Source of the DNA: JAZKBN01 sp040388605
GTDB lineage: Bacteria; Bacteroidota; Bacteroidia; Cytophagales; Flexibacteraceae
Direction of reading: 5' to 3'
DNA: 40,038 nt
Assembly (NCBI GenBank): GCA_040388605.1
Contig: JAZKBN010000009.1
Span: 1-40,038, forward strand
Below the pieces are notes generated by a model. The model was not told the DNA's origin. It saw only the letters and a program-made list of their open reading frames with translations, and searched no databases. Each line of letters begins with the position of its first letter. Positions within the stretch are counted from its first letter, which is position 1. Shown piece after piece: positions 32,691 to 40,038 of the stretch. Both the position numbers and the translations under genes were made by a program.

Positions 32691-34220
32691 TTGGAAAACA
32701 GGCAAACAAAAAACTTTTACGAGGGAATAATCAACAGGCGAACGCCATACAATGCTTCATTTTATGTACTGCTGGGCGCATTAGCTTTGGTATATATATG
32801 GTGCCGCACCCATGGCATAAACTTCGGCGATGCCATTGTTTTTGTAACCGGTGTAAACGCCGGCTGGTGCACCGAAACCAATGCCACCAACCACTGGCTT
32901 TATACCAATACCCTGAGTACCCTGTTGCCCCTATGGCCCTGGAACCCGCTTGAAGACAAGCTGGTTTTTGTAAGCATCATTTTCGGGGTGCTGTCGCTTT
33001 GGCAGGCATACAGGTTTGCTTACCTGCTTTCAGGTTCTGAAAGGGGCTCACTGCTCGCCATGCTGCTTATGGCCCTGGGTTTCACATGGTGGCGGCAGGC
33101 CGAAATTATAGAAGTATATACTGCAGGCACCTTCCTGCTGTTCCTTACCCTTATACCGCTCTGCCGCGATTTGCTGAATGCCGATGATTTCTTTAAAAAA
33201 CCCGGGAGCTCGCCGTTCAGCGCCGCTTTTTGGCAACAAATAATTGCAGGCTTTAATACCGGCCCGAACCCGGCATTCAGGCATGTGTACCTCGTATCTT
33301 TTATGTACGGCATGGCCATTCTGCTGCATATTCAGCACGTTTTAATGATGCCTGTTTTTATTTGGTACCTGTACCGAAGCGGGGGTACCAGGGCTTTAAA
33401 AGGCCTGGCTTTGTTTATAGCCACTTCATCAATACTCTGGCTGTCGCCGCTAATCTGGCATCAGAATACCATAGGGCAGGTTTTCTTCGACATTCATTAC
33501 AGCCGCAAATGGCTTATTCCGCCTATTGGGGTAATGCTTAAGCTGGGCCGCGACGGTATTTTTTACTTCATCTGGAACTATGGTTTCTTTATACCTATAA
33601 TAGCATGGGGCGTTTGGCTGGCATGGCAGCACCGCCGCGAAACCACCCTGCTGCTCATGTACATGGTTGCCGTTTACAGCGCCTATTGCCTGCGTAACCC
33701 CGTTGCCGATGCCTATGTATTTTACCTTGTGCCGAATGTATTGCTGGCTGTTTTGGCTTCATTCGCTTATGGAAGGCTCACTAAAAACGTATCTGAAAAC
33801 CTGGTTTGGGGGCTTTACATTTTACAGGGCCTATCGCTGCCCCTGATGTATTATTCGGCCTATTACTTTGCTAAAGATACTCCTAAGCTGGCCTACCTGG
33901 GCGAGCGCAAGGCTTACAAAGGCGGGGTTCGTTACCTGATGCTGCCCTGGATGAATAACCTGCCGGACCTGATTTATACCTCCCGCGTTATTTACGAACG
34001 CCGCATTGTGCCGGTTAACTTCATAGAGTTCCACTGGAATTATGTGCCCTGCATTCAATACCTTTACGGCCACCCCGACCCTACCGAATACGAATTCACA
34101 AAAGAAGAAGGCAATGAAAAAGTAATTAAACCATTGCTGCCAGAATATAAACCAACAGGCTACCCCGACAGCGTATTCAATTTGCAGCCTGTTGAACAGT
34201 TACCCGGTGCCGGGAATTAA
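32691..34220 (+). CDS. DUF2723-type multi-spanning membrane glycosyltransferase-like protein
   Basis: The product is 509 residues with about ten membrane helices. Its first periplasmic loop begins INFGDAIVFVTGVNAG, and a later FTWWRQAEIIEVYTAGTFLL corresponds to the 'FW..A..EVY' motif of DUF2723/PMT-like proteins, which include protein O-mannosylation-type enzymes (GT-C fold). It is short compared with many members that carry extended C-terminal domains. The start codon is TTG 32691: an in-frame stop lies 24 bases upstream and no ATG occurs before the first helix. A small hairpin (GAGAGGC/GCCTCTC, 34235-34259) lies between its end and the convergent esterase gene. Confidence 0.72.
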   Translation: MENRQTKNFYEGIINRRTPYNASFYVLLGALALVYIWCRTHGINFGDAIVFVTGVNAGWCTETNATNHWLYTNTLSTLLPLWPWNPLEDKLVFVSIIFGVLSLWQAYRFAYLLSGSERGSLLAMLLMALGFTWWRQAEIIEVYTAGTFLLFLTLIPLCRDLLNADDFFKKPGSSPFSAAFWQQIIAGFNTGPNPAFRHVYLVSFMYGMAILLHIQHVLMMPVFIWYLYRSGGTRALKGLALFIATSSILWLSPLIWHQNTIGQVFFDIHYSRKWLIPPIGVMLKLGRDGIFYFIWNYGFFIPIIAWGVWLAWQHRRETTLLLMYMVAVYSAYCLRNPVADAYVFYLVPNVLLAVLASFAYGRLTKNVSENLVWGLYILQGLSLPLMYYSAYYFAKDTPKLAYLGERKAYKGGVRYLMLPWMNNLPDLIYTSRVIYERRIVPVNFIEFHWNYVPCIQYLYGHPDPTEYEFTKEEGNEKVIKPLLPEYKPTGYPDSVFNLQPVEQLPGAGN

Positions 34221-34234
34221 ACAATGTAAATGCA

Positions 34235-34259
34235 GAGAGGCCGGCAATACCTGCCTCTC
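34235..34259. terminator. Candidate terminator between convergent genes
   Basis: A 7-bp stem GAGAGGC/GCCTCTC with an 11-base loop between the DUF2723-type gene (plus) and the esterase gene (minus). No strong T run on either side. Confidence 0.45.
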
Positions 34260-34310
34260 GTACTCTATTACTATAAGTAAATTTTTACCGGGAGAATACC
34301 GGAACGGGGC

Positions 34311-35165
34311 TTATTTCGAATTTGTCCCGTATGCCCAGGTCAGGAAATCTGGCATGGCTATGGCCCATGTTTTTTGATTATGCTCGCCGTCAACAATTTC
34401 GAGGTAGCGAATATCGCGGTCAGAGTAATCTTTCTTTTTGAGCTCGCGTATTATATCCATGGTATCGCCAATAGAATCTATTATACCGTCTTTGTCTCGG
34501 TCTGAGGTTTCATCTTTGGTACCTGTTTGCAGCCAGAAGCCAAGGCCGGGCTTGTGTTTGCCGTTCCTGATCTCAGCATGCATGATGCGGTCAAGGTCGG
34601 TATAGCCATCATCATACCCTTTGCTGCGCCACCAGAACGAGCCTGAAAACACACCGCTTTGGCTGAATACCCCGGGGTGGTTCCAAACAATATCGAAAGC
34701 CGAAAGACCACCGAGTGAAAAGCCCATGAAGGCCGTATTTTCAGGTCCGCGAAGTACATTGAAATTGTGCTCAACGTACGGCATAAGCTCCTGCAAAATA
34801 AAGAGCGTGTATTTGCCCGCCAGGGCCCCGAAACCCCTGTAATTGCTTTGGTTAGCAGTTCCGTAAATCATACGGCGCGTGGAATCGGCATGCACGGCAA
34901 CCACAATTACGGGTTCCATCAGGTGATTGCTTTGCAGGCTGTCGAGTGTTTCGCGCAGGCGAACAGCGGGCATATCCTGCCCGTCGTTGGCATAGAGTAC
35001 TTTGTACTTTTTATCGGGGTTTGCGCGGTAATTCAGCGGCAAATAAATATCTACCGAAAAAGTCTTGCCCATTACCTTTGACCGGAAAGCGGCATTGCTT
35101 ACAAGCTCTATGTTATTATGGTCGCGGGGCTGGGCCTGCGTGTGGGTTGCATAAGTTTGCTGCAT
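34311..35165 (-). CDS. Alpha/beta-hydrolase esterase (enterochelin esterase-like family)
   Basis: The 284-residue protein has the layout of IroE/Fes-like esterases: VDIYLPLNY (38-46), LYANDGQD (58-65), the nucleophile elbow GFSLGG with S150, a WWRS segment, and the C-terminal histidine in GEHNQKTW (about 264). A DRDKDGIID loop (about 226-234) resembles a calcium-binding DxDxDG loop, seen in some relatives. There is no signal peptide from ATG 35165, and a stop codon lies eight codons upstream, although the residues just before the ATG (ALADTLP) read like the end of one. Location is therefore uncertain. Substrate could be a siderophore or another acyl ester. Confidence 0.75.
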   Translation of the reverse strand: MQQTYATHTQAQPRDHNNIELVSNAAFRSKVMGKTFSVDIYLPLNYRANPDKKYKVLYANDGQDMPAVRLRETLDSLQSNHLMEPVIVVAVHADSTRRMIYGTANQSNYRGFGALAGKYTLFILQELMPYVEHNFNVLRGPENTAFMGFSLGGLSAFDIVWNHPGVFSQSGVFSGSFWWRSKGYDDGYTDLDRIMHAEIRNGKHKPGLGFWLQTGTKDETSDRDKDGIIDSIGDTMDIIRELKKKDYSDRDIRYLEIVDGEHNQKTWAIAMPDFLTWAYGTNSK

Positions 35166-35345
35166 AGGCAGGGTATCGGCAAGGGCTTAAATTTCCCGCT
35201 TTGCGCGATTGTTGGGTATGGCTTCGTGCCGGGCTAATATGCAATATATAAATTTTTTATGGATCGGTGCAAAAGAGGGTGGAGGGGCTGTTATATGTGT
35301 TGTAACAGGCAGGAGCCAAAGCACCGGATTCATATATCTCAACAG

Positions 35346-35813
35346 CTATTTAATTTCAAAATCAATATGTTCCCTATGCGGGTGACACCATGACATAACT
35401 GTATTGTTATTATCATCACGAGTAATTGCAAAATCGCCTAATTTAATAATGTCCATACCTATCAATACGTCTATCCCTTCTGATTCGTTAAATTCATGAA
35501 CTCTGAAAACAACAGTATGGAAATCTATTTCCTTTATCCAAAGGCTAACACCATAGACTGTTCTCGGCGCACTTTTAATGCTGTTCTGAACAGTAACATA
35601 ACCTAAATGCCGCAAATTAAGAAGCTTAGCCAACCTTGAGCTTATTGCAGTATTAGAACAGCCGGTATCCCAAACTGCTCTTACCTCAGCCCCGTCGGGC
35701 CATTCCTGCCTGGGTAAATTATGGTCAAATTCCGGGAAAACTGTAATAAGAGTTTCAACAAGCGGGTACCTGTAATATCGCTTTACGGTATAAGCAAAGT
35801 TTTTCTCCGACAT
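35346..35813 (-). CDS. Retropepsin-like aspartic protease
   Basis: The product is 155 residues. The single-domain aspartyl protease pattern is clear: VRAVWDTGCSNTAIS with the catalytic Asp-Thr-Gly (about 48-50), and the later hydrophobic-hydrophobic-Gly segment IDVLIGMDIIKLGDFAI (about 115-131). Such domains act as homodimers contributing one Asp each. No signal peptide, so it is presumably cytosolic. It starts 6 bases after a 79-residue gene with which it is surely cotranscribed. No retroelement genes occur nearby, so it is a cellular retropepsin-like protein. Substrate unknown. Confidence 0.8.
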   Translation of the reverse strand: MSEKNFAYTVKRYYRYPLVETLITVFPEFDHNLPRQEWPDGAEVRAVWDTGCSNTAISSRLAKLLNLRHLGYVTVQNSIKSAPRTVYGVSLWIKEIDFHTVVFRVHEFNESEGIDVLIGMDIIKLGDFAITRDDNNNTVMSWCHPHREHIDFEIK

Positions 35814-35819
35814 AAAACC

Positions 35820-36059
35820 TTACTTCCTAAAAGATACAAGTTTCAGTTCCGTATGTTGGCGAGGCTCAGGTTCAGGCTCACAAAGCTGTATAATGAAAGT
35901 ACCAGGTTCAAAGTTTTTATTGCCCCATAAAAGTGCATCGGTAAGGTTCGGGAAATCTTTGCGCACTTTCTGCCCTTTAATTACCAGTTCACGCCCGTTA
36001 TATCTTTTCAGCAACTCGTCCTGATTATCAAGATACCAGTTATATTCCTTTTTAAGCAT
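35820..36059 (-). CDS. Small partner gene of the retropepsin-like protease (DUF5678-like)
   Basis: The product is 79 residues. The pattern WYLDNQDELLKRYNGRELVIKGQ, then a central helix (DALLWGNKN), then GTFIIQLCEPEPE resembles the short DUF5678-like proteins often encoded just before retropepsin-like genes in diverse bacteria. No catalytic motif. It precedes the protease by 6 bases and has a promoter of its own at 36082-36111. It could be an inhibitor, chaperone or substrate-adaptor for the protease; that is inference from gene pairing only. Confidence 0.7.
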   Translation of the reverse strand: MLKKEYNWYLDNQDELLKRYNGRELVIKGQKVRKDFPNLTDALLWGNKNFEPGTFIIQLCEPEPEPRQHTELKLVSFRK

Positions 36060-36081
36060 AGCAGTACATACTTTCAGTATT

Positions 36082-36111
36082 TAAAGATATGTAATATTAT
36101 TCAGGCAACAA
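36082..36111 (-). promoter_or_regulatory. Promoter of the DUF5678-like/retropepsin operon
   Basis: The minus strand reads TTG (36111-36109), 19 bases, TATCTTTA (36089-36082), one mismatch from the -7 consensus. The leader is about 20 bases. Confidence 0.6.
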
Positions 36112-36150
36112 ATGTACCCGACAGTATTGAATTAAATTCTTCACCCCGCC

Positions 36151-36564
36151 TCATTCCATTTTCCTGAACGAGAAAGCAATAACAAACACCGTATAAACCA
36201 GCATTACACCTGCCAATATTTCAGTAAGCTTAGCCTGGCCGTAGCTGGCTAATGTAAATACCGCGAGGCCCAGTACAAAGCCTATTCTTGCTTTCAGAAC
36301 TTTAGGCGCTGCCTTTACAGCTTTACCGGGCCCGCCCTGCACCTTGCTTGCCAGCCAGTTGAGAGTGCTGTAATAAGGTGTCCCGAACCCACGCATGGCA
36401 TAATCTGCCACAAGGAAAATAATGATATAGGGGCTGAAAGTGTACCAAAAGGCGAGTGCCATTAAAAATGCCAAAGCAGCAGTTATCCTGTACCTTGTAA
36501 GGTCAAGGGTGGGTATAACAGGTTTGTTATCAGGGGGAGTTATTGGCGGAAAATAAGGTTCCAT
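36151..36564 (-). CDS. DUF4395 family membrane protein
   Basis: The product is 137 residues from ATG 36564 (MEPYFPPI). A TATCTTTG -7 element at 36611-36604 overlaps the alternative ATG at 36606, so the shorter form is favoured. About four membrane segments, with FGTPYYSTLNWLASKV between pairs, fit DUF4395, an uncharacterised family sometimes fused or linked to thioredoxin and redox proteins. It lies 79 bases downstream of the GT2 gene on the same strand, but its own promoter argues for separate expression. Confidence 0.75.
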   Translation of the reverse strand: MEPYFPPITPPDNKPVIPTLDLTRYRITAALAFLMALAFWYTFSPYIIIFLVADYAMRGFGTPYYSTLNWLASKVQGGPGKAVKAAPKVLKARIGFVLGLAVFTLASYGQAKLTEILAGVMLVYTVFVIAFSFRKME

Positions 36565-36603
36565 TGAATGAATGCCGGGGCTTGGTTTAATAATGCGCCT
36601 GCG

Positions 36604-36611
36604 CAAAGATA
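36604..36611 (-). promoter_or_regulatory. -7 promoter element of the DUF4395 gene
   Basis: The minus strand reads TATCTTTG followed by CGC. A TTG lies 16 bases upstream, slightly close. It decides the start of the DUF4395 gene at 36564. Confidence 0.5.
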
Positions 36612-36643
36612 TTCAAGCACAGGCAAACAAATGCATTAAATGC

Positions 36644-37693
36644 CTACTCCTGAATAGGTTCATTACCGGCATAGCTCCTGCCCTTCCAGCTGATGTTTCG
36701 GTTGGTGAAATACCGAATAATCAGGATGGGGTACAGTATGCAGAAAAGCGGGTCGTAGAGAAAAGTTGCGACGGCAGCTTTAAACTGCCTGAGCCATAAT
36801 GCAGTTGTGGCGGCATATAATGTAACGGGTATATACCTGCATAGAGCAAGGGTTAAAGCTATTCCAGGTTTAAAAAAGGCAAGCACCAGGCAAAACGGGT
36901 AGGTTAAAAACTGCCCGAAAAACAAGGCCCTTACCAGGGGATGCACCTGCATGGCCCCATACATCCAGCGTTTGTGCTGCGAGAACCATGCAGGCAGATC
37001 TGGCTGCGGGGTGCTCAGGGCAGTAACATGGCTGCTGAAAAGGTGCGCAAAACCATAGCCTTTTTCAAGCACGGCAATAAAAAGGGCATGGTCTTCGGTG
37101 AGCGAAAAGGGTATAGCCTCGTATCCGCCAACCGCATTATAGGCATCGGCCCTGAGGGCCATATTGTTGCCTATGGCCGTTACAGGCACCTTAATTTGTG
37201 CAAGTAAACTTATTACCGATGTGGCTGTCAGCCAATCGAGCGACTGAAATCGGTAAAAAAGGGAATTGCCTTCAATTACCGTTACGCCCGTAACTATGCC
37301 GGCCCCTGCCTGCAGGGGTGCCAACATGGTTTTCAGCCAAGCCGACGGCAGGGCAATGTCGGCATCTGTGTAAAATAAATAATCGCCTTGGGCACGGTGT
37401 GCCAGTTGGGCAAGCACATTGGTTTTACCCTGCAGCTTCCCCCCGGGTTGCGCGGCCGTAATGTGTATAAGCTTAAAGGCGGGCTTGTCGGCTATAAAAG
37501 ACCTGATTAATGATGCTGTTTCGTCTTCTGAATTATCGTCGCCAATAAGCACTAAGAGTTTGGTTTCCGGGTAATCAAGCGCGGCCACGCTTCTGAGGCA
37601 ACGAATAATGTTGCGCGCCTCGTTACGGGCGGCAATAAGCAGGCTTACCTGCGGCAAATCATCTGCTGAACCAAGCACGGGCTTATATGTCAT
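36644..37693 (-). CDS. Family 2 glycosyltransferase with C-terminal membrane helices
   Basis: 349 residues from ATG 37693 (MTYKPVLGSADDLPQVSLLI). An upstream ATG at 37753 adds 20 residues but overlaps a TACTTTTG -7 element (37758-37751), so the shorter start is favoured. GT2 features: the GT-A strand VSLLIAARNEARNI, GDDNSEDET (about 51-59), the metal-binding DAD in FYTDADIALP, EDH in SLTEDHALF, and QHKRW, the Q(Q/R)xRW acceptor motif of processive and membrane GT2 enzymes. The last 90 residues contain two or three membrane helices. It probably makes a cell-surface glycan or glycolipid; donor unknown. The usual N-terminal membrane helix is lacking. Confidence 0.85.
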   Translation of the reverse strand: MTYKPVLGSADDLPQVSLLIAARNEARNIIRCLRSVAALDYPETKLLVLIGDDNSEDETASLIRSFIADKPAFKLIHITAAQPGGKLQGKTNVLAQLAHRAQGDYLFYTDADIALPSAWLKTMLAPLQAGAGIVTGVTVIEGNSLFYRFQSLDWLTATSVISLLAQIKVPVTAIGNNMALRADAYNAVGGYEAIPFSLTEDHALFIAVLEKGYGFAHLFSSHVTALSTPQPDLPAWFSQHKRWMYGAMQVHPLVRALFFGQFLTYPFCLVLAFFKPGIALTLALCRYIPVTLYAATTALWLRQFKAAVATFLYDPLFCILYPILIIRYFTNRNISWKGRSYAGNEPIQE

Positions 37694-37956
37694 TAAAAGG
37701 GGCGGGCTGCATGTATCAAAAACACATATTATATATGTACCCCGATGCTGCAAAAGTAAGTATTAAGGCTTGTTCAGGGCAGGATAATTTAAGCAGAGGG
37801 GTTCCGGCTTTAATTAATTTCAGGTTCCCGCAATAGTCGGCTTTCTTAAAACGCATGAACAAATTTAATTATTACCTACTTTAGCTGTCCCGATATTAAA
37901 ACAGGGCAATAATTCTGCAAACCGTTAACACCAAAACCTTACCTGCATATAACTTA

Positions 37957-39828
37957 TTGCTGCTCTGTCGCCGTTTGGCGGTGGTGATGCTCCTTTATAC
38001 AGGTTGCAGGTTTATTTTCCTGTTTGCCAACCCATTGGTTTTTTCAGAAGCCGGAACCTGGCAAAAAACGCTTGCCTTTTTAACCGGCCTTCGTTTCGAT
38101 CTCAGCGCGGTTTTCAGCGTGAATGCTCCTGTTATCCTGCTTTCGCTTATTCCTTTTAATGTTCAAAACCGGGTAATATGGCAAAAGGTAATTAAAGCCA
38201 CCTACCTGCTCTGCAACATTCCATTCTTATGGATGAACCTTGCCGACAGCGTTTACTTCCGCTTTACAGGCAAACGCATATCGGCTGAGCTGCTGCAAAT
38301 GGCCGGCGATGTACAGGACCAAACCGCCCAGCTTTTTATAAACTTCTGGCCCATAATTTTGCTTTGGGCTGTATTTACGGCCATACTTTTTTACACTTAC
38401 CCAAAAACCAAACTGCCGATACCCATGCCCAAACCCGGTATTGGAGCATTGCAGCTGCTTATATTTTCTGCCATTACAGTGGCTGCAATTCGCGGCAGCT
38501 TTGAGCTGAAGCCGCTCATACCCGGTAATGCTTTTGTATTGCAACCCGCCGTTTTAGGCAACCTTGCCCTGAATACCCCTTTCGTGCTTTTCAAAACCTT
38601 AGGCACAACCGGCGTTTCGCGTCCGGACTACCTCCCGAACCGGGCCTCAGCACAGGCTGTTTTATGCAATGCCAATATGCCCCCGGTAAAAGTGAATGCA
38701 GGTTCGGCAGGCATGCCGCAAAGACAAAGCAACGTAGTAATTATTATACTGGAGAGTTTTGCAAGCGAATATGTGGGTTATGGTAACCCTTACGGTGGCT
38801 TTACCCCCTTCCTCGATTCTTTAATGGGGCACAGTCTTGTGTTCCCGCATAATTATTCAGCAGGCAGGCGCTCGGTAGAGGCCCCCCCGGCTATTCTTGC
38901 CGGCATGCCAACCCTAACTGATGACTCCTTTATAACAGGTCCGTACAGTACCAACTCTGTTTACGGCCTCGGCAATGCCCTGGTGGAAAACGGGAGAAGC
39001 ACGGCCTTTTTTCATGGCGGCCGCAACGGCACAATGGGTTTCGATTGGTTCAGCGTGGCGGCAGGTTTCCAAAAGTACTACGGCATGAACGAGTACCCCG
39101 ACAAAAAAGACTATGACGGCAACTGGGGCATTGCAGATGAACCCTTCCTGCAATGGACAGCCAAAAAGCTGGCAGCCATGAAGCAGCCTTATGCAGCCTG
39201 CATTTTTACGCTGAGCTCGCACCAACCTTATACCATTCCTGAAAAATATAAAGGCTCGTTCCCCAAAGGCAGGCTGCCCATTCACGAATCAATAGGCTAT
39301 GCCGATAATGCTTTACGCAGCTTCTTTAAAGCCATGCGCCGGACACCGGGTTTCGACAGCACACTCTTTATTCTCACAGGCGACCATACCCAACAACATG
39401 AGTACCCCCTTTATAGCGGTGAAGAGCCCCAATACAGGGTTCCGCTTGTATTCTACCGCCCCGGAAGACACCTGCCGGCAGCTGATACCGGTAAGGTAAC
39501 ACAGCATCTTTCAGTTACGCCATCGGTATTGCAGTTTTTGGGCATACAGCCAAAGGCGGCGCTTTGCTATGGGCAAAGCGTGTTTCAGCCTGATTCAAAT
39601 GCCCGGGCCATCACCTTCGGCGACGGGCAGTATTACTGCTTCGGGCGCAAATATTATTTAAAATGGCCACCGGGCACCGAAGCACACCTTGTACGCATAG
39701 CCGACAGGCGGGAAATTTTTAACCCAACTGCCTACGAGCAGCATTTAAAAGAAGATTATTTACTTTACCTGAAGGCTTCGGTGCAGTTTTATAATACCGG
39801 GCTGATTGATAATAATCTTTTTAAGTAA
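37957..39828 (+). CDS. LTA synthase/sulfatase-fold membrane phosphotransferase
   Basis: The product is 623 residues: five N-terminal membrane helices (within 1-180), then a large extracytoplasmic alkaline-phosphatase-fold domain. Catalytic elements are E266 in IIILESFASE (metal), S306 in SAGRRSVEA (nucleophile position, Thr in Staphylococcus LtaS), and TGDHTQQ (metal D/H, about 478-482). This family (LtaS, OpgB-like) moves phosphoglycerol or phosphoethanolamine groups onto envelope glycans. Bacteroidota lack lipoteichoic acid, so an OpgB- or EptA-like role is more likely. The start is TTG 37957; an in-frame stop lies about 60 bases upstream and no ATG precedes the first helix. Confidence 0.85.
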   Translation: MLLCRRLAVVMLLYTGCRFIFLFANPLVFSEAGTWQKTLAFLTGLRFDLSAVFSVNAPVILLSLIPFNVQNRVIWQKVIKATYLLCNIPFLWMNLADSVYFRFTGKRISAELLQMAGDVQDQTAQLFINFWPIILLWAVFTAILFYTYPKTKLPIPMPKPGIGALQLLIFSAITVAAIRGSFELKPLIPGNAFVLQPAVLGNLALNTPFVLFKTLGTTGVSRPDYLPNRASAQAVLCNANMPPVKVNAGSAGMPQRQSNVVIIILESFASEYVGYGNPYGGFTPFLDSLMGHSLVFPHNYSAGRRSVEAPPAILAGMPTLTDDSFITGPYSTNSVYGLGNALVENGRSTAFFHGGRNGTMGFDWFSVAAGFQKYYGMNEYPDKKDYDGNWGIADEPFLQWTAKKLAAMKQPYAACIFTLSSHQPYTIPEKYKGSFPKGRLPIHESIGYADNALRSFFKAMRRTPGFDSTLFILTGDHTQQHEYPLYSGEEPQYRVPLVFYRPGRHLPAADTGKVTQHLSVTPSVLQFLGIQPKAALCYGQSVFQPDSNARAITFGDGQYYCFGRKYYLKWPPGTEAHLVRIADRREIFNPTAYEQHLKEDYLLYLKASVQFYNTGLIDNNLFK

Positions 39829-40038
39829 GCAATCATTCTGCGGAATGGTCCGGAAGCGCTATAGCACAGTCGGCTGTGTTTACCCTGTTCAATTAAATGC
39901 AGGTTGTTTGTATTCTGCCATTTATTTACTGATTTTTGCCCGATCCTAATTCTGCCCCGCAGAAATGCCGGATTGCGCAGCCTTTTTGCGCTTCAATGCT
40001 CCAAACCTTAATACACAAGCTCTAAGAACTTAAATCCC
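39829..40038. other. 3' end of window, no gene seen
   Basis: 210 bases past the LTA-synthase-type gene without an ORF, a clear terminator or a repeat. Confidence 0.35.

Overview
The window reads as a draft chromosome segment of a free-living Bacteroidota bacterium, most likely from the Chitinophagales/Sphingobacteriales side of the phylum. The support is: three large proteins with C-terminal type IX secretion (T9SS type A) sorting domains; a small PID-CTERM-type protein; Bacteroidota-specific families such as the 'ezrin/radixin/moesin'-named SPOR-like protein, DUF2911 and DUF4395; and promoters of the Bacteroidota form (TTG, about 20 bases, TAnnTTTG) with almost no Shine-Dalgarno sequences. 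Three runs of exactly ten N (12994, 18343, 29146) mark scaffold joins. At least two of them fall inside genes whose reading frame is restored when the join is collapsed, so this is probably a metagenome-assembled or draft genome.

Layout. 1-61: 3' truncated tRNA-Arg. 126-5270 (minus strand): mutL, a block of three tandem two-hairpin repeats, an SPOR-like coiled-coil protein, and fumarase fumC. 5271-6073: a spacer with a possible decayed gene and copy 1 of a 234-bp palindromic MITE-like element. 6074-8448 (minus): a two-gene operon, PRPP-synthetase-like then nicotinamide phosphoribosyltransferase (nadV/NAMPT). 8867-16413 (plus): DUF1801, HMG-CoA lyase, DUF2911, an outer-membrane-like protein, UDP-glucuronate decarboxylase (gapped), two rhomboid proteases and an enoyl-CoA hydratase. 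16623-17819: a thioredoxin-fold periplasmic protein. 17995-19164 (minus): a T9SS cargo protein (gapped). 19473-20453: an isoprenyl diphosphate synthase. 20496-20837: a small GIY-YIG-like protein, followed by MITE copy 2 in inverted orientation. 21208-27527 (minus): two giant paralogous CUB/IPT/GEVED T9SS cargo proteins. 27955-29748: two divergent LysE-like transporters (the second gapped). 29876-30556: recO. 30838-31104: a PID-CTERM micro-protein with a roughly 245-nt, highly structured leader. 31609-34220: a GluQ-type tRNA synthetase paralogue and a DUF2723-type membrane protein. 34311-37693 (minus): an esterase, a retropepsin-like protease with a small partner gene, DUF4395 and a GT2 glycosyltransferase. 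37957-39828: an LTA-synthase-type sulfatase-fold membrane enzyme.

Most of the window is core metabolism, repair and envelope biology. NadV and the Prs-like protein form a nicotinamide-salvage pair. HMG-CoA lyase, enoyl-CoA hydratase and fumarase serve leucine/acyl-CoA and TCA catabolism. The T9SS proteins, the LTA-synthase-like enzyme, the GT2, the UDP-xylose synthase and the outer membrane protein serve the cell surface. The least explained signals are non-coding: the three covarying two-hairpin repeats upstream of mutL, the inverted MITE pair with target-site duplications, and the alternative-helix leader of the PID-CTERM gene. The most interesting protein modules are the Prs-like/NAMPT pair, the two-gene retropepsin module and the CUB-IPT accordion paralogues.
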